Shown: positions 1 through 6,885, counted from the first letter of the stretch. The stretch is 9,513 nucleotides of DNA from an uncultured Actinotalea sp. (GCF_946885855.1 NZ_CAMPHH010000125.1:1-9513); one strand, 5' to 3'. A program made the numbers and translations. Notes: generated from the sequence alone by a model not told the origin.

Positions 1-47
1 CTCCCACCGCGTCGACGAGGCGACACGCCCGGTCGGCGGCGTCCCGC

Positions 48-1391
48 TCAGGAGCGGAAGGGGCCGACCTTGACGACGGACCGCGGCCGCGCCGCGAGCT
101 CGGCGGCGAGCTCCTGCACCTGCTCACGGGTGACCGCGCGGATCCGCTCGAGGGACTCCTCCTGGGACAGGAGCACGCCGTGCACGAGCTCGGCCTTGCC
201 CAGCCGGCTCATCCGTGACCCGGAGTCCTCGAGCCCGAGCACGAGCCCGCCGGACAGCTGGCCGATGCTCCGCTCCAGCTCCGCCTCGGTGATCCCGTCG
301 GCGGCGAGCCGGTCCCACTCGCGGTGGAGCAGGTCGAGCACCTCGTCCACCTTGGCCGGCGTGCAGCCTGCGTAGAGGCCGAAGACGCCGGCGTCGGCGT
401 GCTGGGACGTGAAGGCGTACGTGGAGTACGCCAGCCCGCGCCGCTCGCGGATCTCCTGGAAGAGCCGGCTGCTCATCCCGCCGCCGAGCGCCGTCGTGAG
501 GACGGAGAGGACGAAGCGCCGCTCGTCCGTGGCCGTCAGGCCGGCACCGCCGACGACGACGTTGGCCTGCTCCGTCGTCCGGTGGATCACCAGCTCGGCA
601 CCCTCGGCGGGCAGACCGTCCGGGTCGCCGGGACGCAGCGGGGTCGTGGCCCGGCGGGCGGCGGGCACCGCGTCGTCGTCGAGCGCCCACCCGCCGGCCC
701 GGACCGCGTCCACCACCTGGGCGCACAGGGTGTCGTGGTCGACGCCGCCGGCGGCGGTGACGACGAGCGTGGCCGGCCGGTAGTGCTCCGTGTAGTGGTC
801 CAGCACCGCGGAGCGGGGCACGCCCTCGATGGTGCCGGGCGTGCCGCCGATCGGCCGGCCGAGCGGGTGGTGGCCGAGGACGACGGCGGCGAACTGCTCG
901 TGCGCGACGTCGGACGGATCGTCGTCGTTCATCGCGAGCTCTTCGAGGATGACCCCGCGCTCGATCTCGAGCTCCTCGGCGTCGAGCGTCGCGGACGTCA
1001 CCATGTCCGTGATGACGTCGACCGCCATGGGCAGGTCGGCGTCCAGCACCCGGGCGTAGTAGCAGGTGTGCTCCTTGCCGGTGGCGGCGTTCGCCTCCCC
1101 GCCGACCGCGTCGAACGCCTCGGCGATGTCCATCGCGTCACGGCGCGCGGTGCCCTTGAACAGCAGGTGCTCGAGGAAGTGCGTCGAGCCGTGGTGCCCG
1201 TCGCGCTCGTCACGCGACCCGACGCCGACCCACGCCCCGACGGTCGCCGAGCGCAGCCCGGGCATCGACTCGGTGAGGACCCGGATGCCGCCGGGCAGGA
1301 CGGAACGGCGCACGATGGCGCCGCCGTCCTGCCCGGCGGTCAGCCGGCTGCCCGGCTCGCCCGGGCTGACCAGCGGGAGGTTCAGGGGCAC
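48..1391 (-). CDS. M16 family zinc metallopeptidase (processing-peptidase-like)
   Basis: A 447-residue protein of the M16 (pitrilysin/mitochondrial processing peptidase-like) family, single-chain bacterial type of usual length (about 420-460). The inverted zinc motif HFLEH is at residues 71-75 (His71 and His75 as zinc ligands, Glu74 as catalytic base). The distal ligand is probably Glu151 in ERGVILEE, 76 residues after His75, as in the family. The C-terminal half has the inactive-domain signature SSRLFQEIRERRGLAYS (307-323), which helps bind substrate. No signal peptide or membrane segment is seen, so it is probably cytoplasmic; the natural substrate is unknown. The GTG start at 1391 lies 1 nt after the pnp stop, with only a weak AGG upstream, so translation is probably coupled to pnp. 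A later start (V27) would still keep the catalytic domain. M16 genes commonly follow pnp in actinobacteria. The 47 nt beyond its stop are too short to identify the next gene. Confidence 0.93.
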   Translation of the reverse strand: MPLNLPLVSPGEPGSRLTAGQDGGAIVRRSVLPGGIRVLTESMPGLRSATVGAWVGVGSRDERDGHHGSTHFLEHLLFKGTARRDAMDIAEAFDAVGGEANAATGKEHTCYYARVLDADLPMAVDVITDMVTSATLDAEELEIERGVILEELAMNDDDPSDVAHEQFAAVVLGHHPLGRPIGGTPGTIEGVPRSAVLDHYTEHYRPATLVVTAAGGVDHDTLCAQVVDAVRAGGWALDDDAVPAARRATTPLRPGDPDGLPAEGAELVIHRTTEQANVVVGGAGLTATDERRFVLSVLTTALGGGMSSRLFQEIRERRGLAYSTYAFTSQHADAGVFGLYAGCTPAKVDEVLDLLHREWDRLAADGITEAELERSIGQLSGGLVLGLEDSGSRMSRLGKAELVHGVLLSQEESLERIRAVTREQVQELAAELAARPRSVVKVGPFRS

Positions 1392-1392
1392 C

Positions 1393-3618
1393 TCAGGCCT
1401 GGTCCGCCTCGGCGGCCTCGCCGCCCTCGGCTGCCGACTCCTCGACGACCGCGTGCAGCGAGAGCTTGCCGCGGGGGTCGATCTCGCCGATCTCGACCTG
1501 GACCTTCTGGCCGATCGCCAGGACGTCCTCGACGTTCTCGACCCGCTTGCCCCCGACGAGGCGGCGGATCTGCGAGATGTGCAGCAGGCCGTCCTTGCCG
1601 GGCGTCAGCGAGACGAACGCGCCGAACGACGTCGTCTTGACCACGGTGCCGACGAAGCGCTCGCCGACCTCGGGCATGTGCGGGTTCGCGATGGCGTTGA
1701 TCGCCGCGCGTGCCGCCTCGGCGGACGGGCCGTCCGTCGCGCCGATGTAGACCGTGCCGTCGTCCTCGATGGAGATGTCGGCGCCGGTCTCGTCCTGGAT
1801 CTGGTTGATCATCTTGCCCTTCGGGCCGATGACCTCGCCGATCTTGTCGACCGGCACCTTCACCGTGATGACGCGCGGGGCGAACGGCGACATCTCGTCG
1901 GGCACGTCGATCGCCTCGGCCATGACGTCGAGGATGTGCAGACGCGCCTCCTTCGCCTGCGTCAACGCACCGGCGAGGACGTCGGCGGGGATGCCGTCGA
2001 GCTTGGTGTCGAGCTGAATCGCGGTGACGAAGTCCCGCGTACCGGCGACCTTGAAGTCCATGTCGCCGAAGGCGTCCTCGGCACCGAGGATGTCGGTCAG
2101 CGCGGCGTACCGGGTCTCCCCGTCGACCGTGTCGGACACCAGGCCCATCGCGATGCCCGCGACCGGCGCGCGCAGCGGCACACCGGCGTTGAGCAGCGAC
2201 AGCGTCGACGCGCACACCGAGCCCATCGACGTCGAGCCGTTCGAGCTCAGCGCCTCGGAGACCTGACGGATGGCGTAGGGGAACTCCTCGCGGCTCGGCA
2301 GGACCGGCATGAGCGCGCGCTCGGCGAGAGCGCCGTGGCCGATCTCGCGGCGCTTCGGCGAGCCCACCCGGCCGGTCTCACCGGTCGAGTAGGGCGGGAA
2401 GTTGTAGTTGTGCATGTAGCGCTTGCGCGTCTCCGGCGAGAGCGTGTCCAGCTGCTGCTCCATGCGGAGCATGTTCAGCGTCGTGACGCCGAGGATCTGC
2501 GTCTCCCCCCGCTCGAACAGCGCCGAGCCGTGGACCCGCGGCAGCACCTCGACCTCGGCCGAGAGCGTCCGGATGTCCCGCAGCCCACGACCGTCGATGC
2601 GGAAGCCGTCCGTGAGGATCCGCTGACGGATGAGGGCCTTCTGCACCGACCGGTACGCGGCGGAGAGCTCCTTCTCGCGGCCCTCGAACCGGTCGGCGAG
2701 CTCCGCGAGCACCTCGGCCTTGATCTCGTCCAGCCGGTCGTTGCGCGCCGTCTTGTCGGCGATCGACAGGGCCTCCCCGAGCCGCGCCGACGACGCCGCC
2801 TCGACGGCCTCGTAGGCGTCCGGCTGGTAGTCGGGGAAGAGCGGGAACTCCTGGGTCTCCTTGGCGCTGCTCGCGGCGAGCTGCGCCTGCGCCTCGCACA
2901 GGGCGCGGATGAAGGGCTTCGCGGCGTCCAGGCCCTGGGCGACCACGTCCTCCGACGGCGCCGTCGCGCCCTCGTCCTTGATGAGGTTCCAGGCCTTCTC
3001 CGGCGCCTCGGCCTCGATCATCGCGATGGCGACGTCGTCGCCGACCACACGACCCGCGACGACCATGTCGAACGAGGCCCGCTCGCGCTCGGAGTACCGG
3101 GGGAAGGCGACCCACTGGCCCTCGACGAGGGCGATGCGGACGCCCGCGACCGGGCCGGAGAAGGGCAGACCGGACAGCTGCGTCGACATCGACGCGGCGT
3201 TGATGGCGAGGACGTCGTACGGGTCGTCCGGGTGCAGCGCCATGACGGTGACGACGACCTGGACCTCGTTGCGCAGGCCCTTGACGAAGAGCGGGCGCAG
3301 CGGGCGGTCGATGAGGCGGCAGGCGAGGATCGCGTCGGTCGACGGGCGACCCTCGCGGCGGAAGAACGAGCCGGGGATCTTGCCGGCCGCGTACTGGCGC
3401 TCCTCGACGTCGACCGTCAGCGGGAAGAAGTCGAACTGCTCGCGCGGGTGCTTCCCCGCCGTCGTCGCCGACAGCAGCATGGTGTCGCCGTCGAGGTAGG
3501 CGACGGCCGCACCGGCGGCCTGCTTGGCCAGGCGGCCGGTCTCGAAGCGGACGGTGCGGGTGCCGAAGCGGCCGTTGTCGATGACGGCCTCGGCGAACTG
3601 GATCTCGGGTCCCTCCAC
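1393..3618 (-). CDS. pnp: Polyribonucleotide nucleotidyltransferase (PNPase)
   Basis: PNPase, 741 residues, a phosphorolytic 3'-5' exoribonuclease that degrades mRNA and can add 3' tails; it works as a cytoplasmic homotrimer. Domain order is complete: first RNase PH domain (about 10-150, with FFRREGRPS at 85-93), helical linker (about 245-330), second RNase PH domain (about 345-570), KH domain (about 583-645, GPKG loop at 598-601) and S1 domain (about 652-722). By alignment with the E. coli enzyme the catalytic Asp/Asp/Lys correspond to D515, D521 and K523, and the phosphate-binding serine loop is GSTSM (461-465). The tail is Glu/Ala-rich. The frame is open upstream to 3996, but the actinobacterial N-terminus ([13 protein letters not shown]) and an AAGGAGG 6 nt upstream fix a GTG start at 3618. 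The gene is preceded by a 268-nt structured gap after rpsO, and its Shine-Dalgarno lies in a hairpin, consistent with control at the leader. Confidence 0.98.
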   Translation of the reverse strand: MEGPEIQFAEAVIDNGRFGTRTVRFETGRLAKQAAGAAVAYLDGDTMLLSATTAGKHPREQFDFFPLTVDVEERQYAAGKIPGSFFRREGRPSTDAILACRLIDRPLRPLFVKGLRNEVQVVVTVMALHPDDPYDVLAINAASMSTQLSGLPFSGPVAGVRIALVEGQWVAFPRYSERERASFDMVVAGRVVGDDVAIAMIEAEAPEKAWNLIKDEGATAPSEDVVAQGLDAAKPFIRALCEAQAQLAASSAKETQEFPLFPDYQPDAYEAVEAASSARLGEALSIADKTARNDRLDEIKAEVLAELADRFEGREKELSAAYRSVQKALIRQRILTDGFRIDGRGLRDIRTLSAEVEVLPRVHGSALFERGETQILGVTTLNMLRMEQQLDTLSPETRKRYMHNYNFPPYSTGETGRVGSPKRREIGHGALAERALMPVLPSREEFPYAIRQVSEALSSNGSTSMGSVCASTLSLLNAGVPLRAPVAGIAMGLVSDTVDGETRYAALTDILGAEDAFGDMDFKVAGTRDFVTAIQLDTKLDGIPADVLAGALTQAKEARLHILDVMAEAIDVPDEMSPFAPRVITVKVPVDKIGEVIGPKGKMINQIQDETGADISIEDDGTVYIGATDGPSAEAARAAINAIANPHMPEVGERFVGTVVKTTSFGAFVSLTPGKDGLLHISQIRRLVGGKRVENVEDVLAIGQKVQVEIGEIDPRGKLSLHAVVEESAAEGGEAAEADQA

Positions 3619-3647
3619 GGGAGCCCTCCTTGTCTCGAGGGCGCCCG
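3618..3647 (-). promoter_or_regulatory. Hairpin covering the pnp ribosome-binding site
   Basis: On the transcript, CGGGCGCCCUC (3647-3637) can pair with GAGGGCUCCCG (3628-3618), giving 10 pairs out of 11 with one C/U mismatch and an 8-nt loop. The GAGG of the Shine-Dalgarno is in the stem, its AAG is in the loop, and the last pair includes the first base of the GTG start. This would limit ribosome entry unless opened. PNPase is autoregulated through its leader in E. coli; an equivalent role here is inference. High G+C makes chance hairpins commoner, so the pairing is seen but the function is not proven. Confidence 0.45.
3624..3631 (-). promoter_or_regulatory. Shine-Dalgarno of pnp
   Basis: AAGGAGGG on the minus strand, ending 5 nt before the GTG at 3618. 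It is the strongest ribosome-binding site in the window and decides the pnp start against the much longer open frame. Part of it is paired in the hairpin described at 3618-3647. Confidence 0.85.
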
Positions 3648-3672
3648 CCAGGCGACGGTCTTCGATCGAGGT

Positions 3673-3709
3673 CCGCGGAGGGTCCGGCACTGCCGGTCGT
3701 GCTCCGCGG
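3673..3709 (-). promoter_or_regulatory. Two-tier stem-loop in the pnp leader
   Basis: CCGCGGAG at 3673-3680 pairs perfectly with CTCCGCGG at 3702-3709. Inside the loop CCGGC (3684-3688) pairs with GCCGG (3692-3696) around a 3-nt loop. The two tiers are separated by an asymmetric internal loop. It lies 55-91 nt upstream of the pnp start. No function is assigned; it could be an RNase III or RNase E processing site, or chance structure in GC-rich DNA. Confidence 0.3.
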
Positions 3710-3778
3710 GCCACTACCGAGGACCGGGCACCGGTACGGGCGCGGGTGTGCGGTGGTGGTGCGCCGCCCGGTCGTCCC

Positions 3779-3797
3779 CCGTGGGCCCTGCCCACGG
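3779..3797 (-). promoter_or_regulatory. Short perfect hairpin in the rpsO-pnp gap
   Basis: CCGTGGGC (3779-3786) and GCCCACGG (3790-3797) form an 8-bp perfect stem with a 3-nt loop. There is no T-tract after it. It sits midway between the large hairpin after rpsO and the pnp leader stem-loop. I could not find a convincing -10 element anywhere in this gap. Confidence 0.3.
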
Positions 3798-3842
3798 CAT
3801 CCGACCGGGCGGGTGCCAGGACGCCGGTGACGGCGCCTGACG

Positions 3843-3881
3843 CCGGACCAGCCCGGACCCTGGGGGTCCGGGCTGGTCCGG
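3843..3881 (-). terminator. 18-bp perfect inverted repeat after rpsO (terminator or RNase III site)
   Basis: Arms 3843-3860 and 3864-3881 are exactly complementary over 18 bp with a 3-nt loop. The stem begins 5 nt after the rpsO stop codon. No T-run follows on the transcribed strand, so it is not a classical intrinsic terminator, though many actinobacterial terminators are of this type. In E. coli and Streptomyces the rpsO-pnp gap contains a hairpin cut by RNase III and partial termination there; the same position and strength argue for the same role. It would separate S15 from PNPase output and protect the rpsO 3' end. Confidence 0.6.
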
Positions 3882-3886
3882 GACGG

Positions 3887-4156
3887 TCAGCGGCGCAGGC
3901 CGAGGCGCTCGATGAGGCTCCGGTAGCGCTCGATGTCGACCTTCTGCAGGTAGCCGAGGAGACGGCGGCGCTGGCCGACGAGGAGCAGCAGGCCACGACG
4001 CGAGTGGTGGTCGTGCTTGTGCTGCTTGAGGTGCTCGGTGAGGTCCTTGATCCGCTGCGTCAGCAGCGCGATCTGGACCTCCGGGGAGCCCGTGTCGTTC
4101 TCGGTGGTGGCGTACTCGGTCATGATCCGCTGCTTGGTGGCGGCGTCAAGAGGCAC
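3887..4156 (-). CDS. rpsO: 30S ribosomal protein S15
   Basis: S15, 89 residues, exactly the usual bacterial length. It binds 16S rRNA at the central three-way junction as an early assembly protein and contributes to a bridge with the 50S subunit. The diagnostic stretches are DTGSPEVQ (21-28), [11 protein letters not shown] (46-56) and the basic [10 protein letters not shown] (61-70). The frame is open further upstream, with ATGs at 4195 and 4270, but only the GTG at 4156 gives the family N-terminus ([12 protein letters not shown]) and has a well-placed GAGGGAG 5 nt before it. It follows ribF by 150 nt, with a promoter-like element in that gap, and is followed by a strong hairpin, so it may form its own short transcript. 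S15 represses its own mRNA in several bacteria; I see no recognisable copy of a known S15 leader motif here. Confidence 0.98.
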   Translation of the reverse strand: MPLDAATKQRIMTEYATTENDTGSPEVQIALLTQRIKDLTEHLKQHKHDHHSRRGLLLLVGQRRRLLGYLQKVDIERYRSLIERLGLRR

Positions 4157-4161
4157 AGGCT

Positions 4162-4168
4162 CTCCCTC
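4162..4168 (-). promoter_or_regulatory. Shine-Dalgarno of rpsO
   Basis: GAGGGAG on the minus strand, 5 nt before the GTG at 4156. It decides this start over the in-frame ATG at 4195, which would add 13 residues not found in S15 proteins. Confidence 0.75.
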
Positions 4169-4241
4169 GGGTCGTTGCGCGGTGCTCCGGGGCATGTCCA
4201 CCCGGGCGCTCTGGGTCCGCGGCCGTTCTGACGGCGCAGCC

Positions 4242-4250
4242 ACCCTACCA
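4242..4250 (-). promoter_or_regulatory. Possible extended -10 promoter for rpsO
   Basis: The minus strand reads TGGTAGGGT here: a TAnnnT -10 hexamer (TAGGGT, 4247-4242) with a TGn extension directly before it. The predicted start would be near 4235, giving a leader of about 78 nt before the rpsO GTG. No good TTGAC-type -35 is seen 16-18 nt upstream, which an extended -10 can tolerate. It is the only plausible promoter I could find in any gap of this window. Confidence 0.4.
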
Positions 4251-4306
4251 GCCACCCGCCGCACCCCCATGCCGCCGCTCCCCTGCCCCGCCTGCCCTCG
4301 CCCGCG

Positions 4307-5296
4307 TCAGGCGCCCGGGAGGCCGGGCACCGTCAGCGGACCGGTGGCCAGGAGCGCGCGGGTCCGGTCGACGTCCTGCTCCATCTGCTCCACCAGCGCG
4401 TCGACCGAGTCGAACCGCAGCGTGGGGCGCAACCGGTGCACCAGCTCCACCACGACCTCCTCGCCGTAGAGCTCGAGGTCGGTGCGGTCCGGCACGTGCG
4501 CCTCGACCCGTCGGTCCACCCCGTCGAAGGTCGGGTTGGTCCCGATGGACACCGCGACCGGGAGGTACCCGTCCGGCTCGCCCTCCGGGTGGTCGACCCG
4601 GCGCAGCCACCCGGCGTACACCCCGTCGGCCGGCACCATGCCGCTCGTCGAGCCGAGGTTCGCCGTCGGGTACCCGAGCCGGCGGCCGCGGGCGTCACCG
4701 TGCACGACGACACCCCGGACGCGGTGCGGGCGGCCGAGGATCTCCGCGGCCGTCGCGACGTCGCCGTCGGCGAGGAGCTCCCGCACCCACGTCGACGACC
4801 AGCGGCGCTCGGCCGGCGCCGTCCCGTGGAGGTCCTCCAGCACGTCCACCTCGAACCCGTGCCGACGGCCCAGCCCGACCATGGTCGCGAGGTCGCCGCT
4901 GTTGTCCCGCCCGAAGCGCACGTCCCGGCCGACGACGACCCGGGCGGCGCCGAGCGCGTCCACGAGGTAGCCCTCCACGAAGTCCTCCGGTGTGGTCCGG
5001 GCGAACTCCAGCGTGTACTCGAGCAGCAGCACGGCGTCGAGCCCGGTCTCCGCCAGGAGCTCGAGCCGGTCCGCGACGCCGGTCAGCAGCTCGGGTGCGG
5101 CGTCGGGCCGGTGCACCTGGAGCGGGTGCGGGTCGAAGGTCACCGCGACGGCGCGACCGTCGATGGCCCGCGCCGCGGCGACCATGCGGGCGAGGACGGA
5201 GCGGTGGCCGCGGTGCACGCCGTCGAAGTTGCCGATGGTGACGACCGACGGACCGGCGTCCCGCGGGACCTGGTCCAGGTCAGTCCAGCACTGCAT
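4307..5296 (-). CDS. ribF: Bifunctional riboflavin kinase / FAD synthetase
   Basis: A 329-residue bifunctional flavin enzyme that converts riboflavin to FMN and FMN to FAD, using ATP, in the cytoplasm. The N-terminal adenylyltransferase half shows the nucleotidyltransferase loop GNFDGVHRGH (22-31), FDPHP (54-58) and SSTWVR (167-172). The C-terminal kinase half begins near 188 and shows GDARGRRLGYPTANL (200-214, with Thr211 and Asn213 of the PTAN motif), VYAGW (226-230), SIGTNPTF (250-257) and a probable catalytic Glu265 in VEAH. Length fits the family (about 310-340). It is the only visible gene with an ATG start; GAGGGAG lies 5 nt upstream, and a small CGGA/TCCG hairpin sits just before that. 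It lies 87 nt after truB. The gap is too small for an FMN riboswitch and none is seen. Inclusion of ribF in this cluster is common in actinobacteria and firmicutes and reflects shared expression more than a shared pathway. Confidence 0.97.
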   Translation of the reverse strand: MQCWTDLDQVPRDAGPSVVTIGNFDGVHRGHRSVLARMVAAARAIDGRAVAVTFDPHPLQVHRPDAAPELLTGVADRLELLAETGLDAVLLLEYTLEFARTTPEDFVEGYLVDALGAARVVVGRDVRFGRDNSGDLATMVGLGRRHGFEVDVLEDLHGTAPAERRWSSTWVRELLADGDVATAAEILGRPHRVRGVVVHGDARGRRLGYPTANLGSTSGMVPADGVYAGWLRRVDHPEGEPDGYLPVAVSIGTNPTFDGVDRRVEAHVPDRTDLELYGEEVVVELVHRLRPTLRFDSVDALVEQMEQDVDRTRALLATGPLTVPGLPGA

Positions 5297-5347
5297 GCGT
5301 TCTCCCTCTGCGGACAGGTCCGTCCGTCACGTTCACCGACCGGGCAA

Positions 5348-5378
5348 GCCTGCCACCCGCGGCCGTGGCACGGCAGGC
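5348..5378 (-). terminator. Hairpin just after truB
   Basis: GCCTGCC (5348-5354) pairs with GGCAGGC (5372-5378), a perfect 7-bp outer stem with a 17-nt loop. An alternative fold uses the transcript's GCCAC and GTGGC around an 8-nt loop, plus four outer pairs. The stem starts 5 nt after the truB stop. No T-tract follows. It may partly terminate or stabilise the 3' end of the rbfA-truB message ahead of ribF. Confidence 0.35.
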
Positions 5379-5383
5379 CTCGC

Positions 5384-6313
5384 TCATGCCGGCCGCAGCA
5401 CGAGGACCGGCCGTGCGACGCCGTCGGCGTCCGCGAGGAGCGCGACGAGTCCGCCGTCGGGCGCGACCGCGGCGACCGGAGCCTCGCGGGTGCCGGCCGG
5501 ACCGGCCGGGGCCGAGGGGATCCGCCGGCCGTGCGACAGCTCGGCGGCCTCGGCGGCGTCGACCTCGCGGACCGCGAAGCTCGCGCGCGCCGCCGTCACG
5601 AGCGGCACCACCGCGAAGGACCGCTCCAGGTCCTCCAGGGTCCGGGCCGCCGCGAGGTCGTAGCCGCCGACCCGGGTCCGGCGCAGCGCCGTGAGGTGAC
5701 CACCGACGCCGAGCGCCGCGCCGAGGTCACGGGCCAGGGCACGGACGTACGTCCCGGAGCTGCAGACGACGCGGACGTCCACGTCCAGCAGCCCGCCCGC
5801 GGCCGGGCCGGTCGACGGCGCGTCGGGTGGGGCCACGGCCCGGAGGGCGAGCACCTCGAAGGCGTGGACGGTCACGGGACGCGCGGCCAGGACGACGTCC
5901 TCCCCCGCCCGGACGCGCGCGTAGGCGCGCCGCCCGTCCACCTTGATGGCGCTCACCGCCGACGGCACCTGCTGGATGGGCCCCGTGAGCGGGACGACGG
6001 CGGCGCGGACGTCGGCCTCGGTGACCGCCGACGCGTCCGCGGTGGCGAGCACCTCGCCGTCCGCGTCGTCGGTCGTCGTCGCGGCGCCGAGGCGCACGGT
6101 CGCCGTGTACTCCTTGTCGGCGCCCACGACGTACGTCAGCAGACGGGTCGCCCGCTCGACACCGAGCACGAGGACGCCGGTCGCCATCGGGTCCAGCGTG
6201 CCCGCGTGGCCGACCTTGCGCGTACCGGCCAGCCGCCGCACCCGCGCGACGACGTCGTGGCTCGTCCAGCCGGACGGCTTGTCGACGACGACCAAGCCCG
6301 GCTCGACCGTCAC
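5384..6313 (-). CDS. truB: tRNA pseudouridine(55) synthase TruB
   Basis: TruB, 309 residues, isomerises U55 in the T-arm of tRNAs to pseudouridine in the cytoplasm and also acts as a tRNA folding chaperone. The catalytic motif [11 protein letters not shown] (36-46) gives Asp41 as the nucleophile. Other family blocks are [11 protein letters not shown] (10-20), [20 protein letters not shown] (115-134) and [15 protein letters not shown] (184-198). A C-terminal PUA-like domain occupies about 245-305. A Pro/Ala/Gly-rich insert lies at 161-174. The start is GTG at 6313, overlapping the rbfA stop by 4 nt (GTGA), so truB is probably translated by ribosomes finishing rbfA. Pairing of rbfA and truB is conserved across bacteria and joins 30S maturation with tRNA modification. 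Confidence 0.98.
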   Translation of the reverse strand: MTVEPGLVVVDKPSGWTSHDVVARVRRLAGTRKVGHAGTLDPMATGVLVLGVERATRLLTYVVGADKEYTATVRLGAATTTDDADGEVLATADASAVTEADVRAAVVPLTGPIQQVPSAVSAIKVDGRRAYARVRAGEDVVLAARPVTVHAFEVLALRAVAPPDAPSTGPAAGGLLDVDVRVVCSSGTYVRALARDLGAALGVGGHLTALRRTRVGGYDLAAARTLEDLERSFAVVPLVTAARASFAVREVDAAEAAELSHGRRIPSAPAGPAGTREAPVAAVAPDGGLVALLADADGVARPVLVLRPA

Positions 6314-6768
6314 CGGGCGTCGTCCGGCGCGTCCTCGTCGGCGAGGTCGTCCTCCGGGCGACGGTAGGGGTCCGCCTCCCCGGCGTACTGCGCGGACGCG
6401 GCCAGGGCGGCGAGCTCGGCGTCGCGCTCGGCGGCGCGGCGCAGCGTCTCCTCGAGGTGGCCGGCCGTCTCCGGCAGGGCGTCCGCCACGAACTCGAGGG
6501 TCGGCGTGAGACGGATGCCGACCTGCTTGCCGACCTCGGACCGGATGAGCCCCTTCGCGCTCTCGAGCGCGGCGGCCGTCCCGGCCCGCGCCTCCTCGTC
6601 ACCGAGCACCGTGTAGAACACGGACGCGTGCTGGAGGTCACCGGTCACCCGCACGTCGGTGATGGTGACGAACCCGAGCCGGGGATCCTTCACCCGCGTG
6701 TCGAGCATCTGCGCCACGACCTGCTGGATCCGGTCGGCCACCTTCCGGGCCCGAGGATGATCAACCAC
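6310..6768 (-). CDS. rbfA: 30S ribosome-binding factor A
   Basis: RbfA, 152 residues, binds the immature 30S subunit near the 5' helix of 16S rRNA and supports late maturation; in E. coli it is a cold-shock protein. The single KH-like domain covers about 4-115, with [19 protein letters not shown] (27-45), ASVFYTV (48-54), [11 protein letters not shown] (70-80) and [15 protein letters not shown] (87-101). The tail keeps YAGEADPYR (128-136), which I recall in actinobacterial RbfA, followed by an acidic end. The frame is open upstream to 7089, but homology begins at [13 protein letters not shown] and AAAGGGAG lies 6 nt before the GTG at 6768, so that start is chosen. A 233-nt gap rich in hairpins separates it from infB; the stop overlaps truB. 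A DUF503 gene, often found between infB and rbfA in Streptomyces, is absent. Confidence 0.97.
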   Translation of the reverse strand: MVDHPRARKVADRIQQVVAQMLDTRVKDPRLGFVTITDVRVTGDLQHASVFYTVLGDEEARAGTAAALESAKGLIRSEVGKQVGIRLTPTLEFVADALPETAGHLEETLRRAAERDAELAALAASAQYAGEADPYRRPEDDLADEDAPDDAR

Positions 6769-6773
6769 GAGAC

Positions 6774-6800
6774 ACTCCCTTTCCTCCTCGCCAGAGGAGT
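6774..6800 (-). promoter_or_regulatory. Competing hairpins at the rbfA ribosome-binding site
   Basis: On the transcript CUCCUC (6799-6794) pairs with GAGGAG (6789-6784), a 6-bp perfect stem with a UGGC loop, leaving the downstream AAAGGGAG free. Alternatively ACUCC (6800-6796) can pair with GGAGU (6778-6774), which would cover part of the Shine-Dalgarno. The two folds share bases and exclude each other. Whether either forms is unproven; the stems are short. Confidence 0.3.
6775..6782 (-). promoter_or_regulatory. Shine-Dalgarno of rbfA
   Basis: AAAGGGAG on the minus strand, 6 nt before the GTG at 6768. It decides this start over the longer open frame. A second purine run, GAGGAG (6789-6784), lies just upstream and is tied up in a hairpin. 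Confidence 0.75.
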
Positions 6801-6806
6801 ACCAAC

Positions 6807-6846
6807 CGCTCCGGTGAGCGACCATCAACACAGGACCCCGCGGGTC
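6807..6846 (-). promoter_or_regulatory. Two small perfect hairpins upstream of rbfA
   Basis: CGCTC (6807-6811) pairs with GAGCG (6816-6820) around a 4-nt loop, and GACCC (6834-6838) pairs with GGGTC (6842-6846) around a 3-nt loop. With the neighbouring structures they leave little of the infB-rbfA gap unpaired. GGGTC can alternatively pair with GACCC at 6865-6869. No promoter-like TAnnnT hexamer is present in this gap. Confidence 0.3.
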
Positions 6847-6885
6847 GTGCAGGCCCCGACCGGGGACCCACGGTGAGCGGCGCGA

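Noticed and set aside
1..47. Start of a next gene (GTG at 24-26, minus strand), perhaps dapB as in other actinobacteria
   Set aside because: Only eight codons would be visible, with no motif; too little to support a call.
324..1640. A 438-codon plus-strand frame opposite the M16 peptidase
   Set aside because: It crosses the M16/pnp junction antisense to both and has no recognisable motif.
1066..3840. A 924-codon open frame on the plus strand opposite pnp
   Set aside because: It is antisense to a complete PNPase, has Arg/Asp/Val-rich low-information composition, and such mirror frames are expected when third codon positions are nearly all G or C. No domain is recognisable.
3619..3996. N-terminal extension of pnp by 126 codons
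   Set aside because: The extension runs through the rpsO-pnp gap and into rpsO in another frame, has no PNPase homology, and the strong AAGGAGG places the start at 3618.
4157..4270. Earlier ATG starts for rpsO at 4195 or 4270
   Set aside because: S15 is 89 residues from the GTG at 4156, which has the better ribosome-binding site; the ATG at 4270 also lies upstream of the likely promoter.
5297..5383. FMN riboswitch upstream of ribF
   Set aside because: The gap is only 87 nt, too short for the RFN aptamer, and none of its conserved blocks is visible; bifunctional ribF inside this cluster normally lacks it.
4436..6367. A 643-codon plus-strand frame opposite ribF and truB
   Set aside because: It spans two real genes on the other strand, runs across their gap, and reads as Arg/His/Val-rich filler. 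It is a GC-bias shadow.
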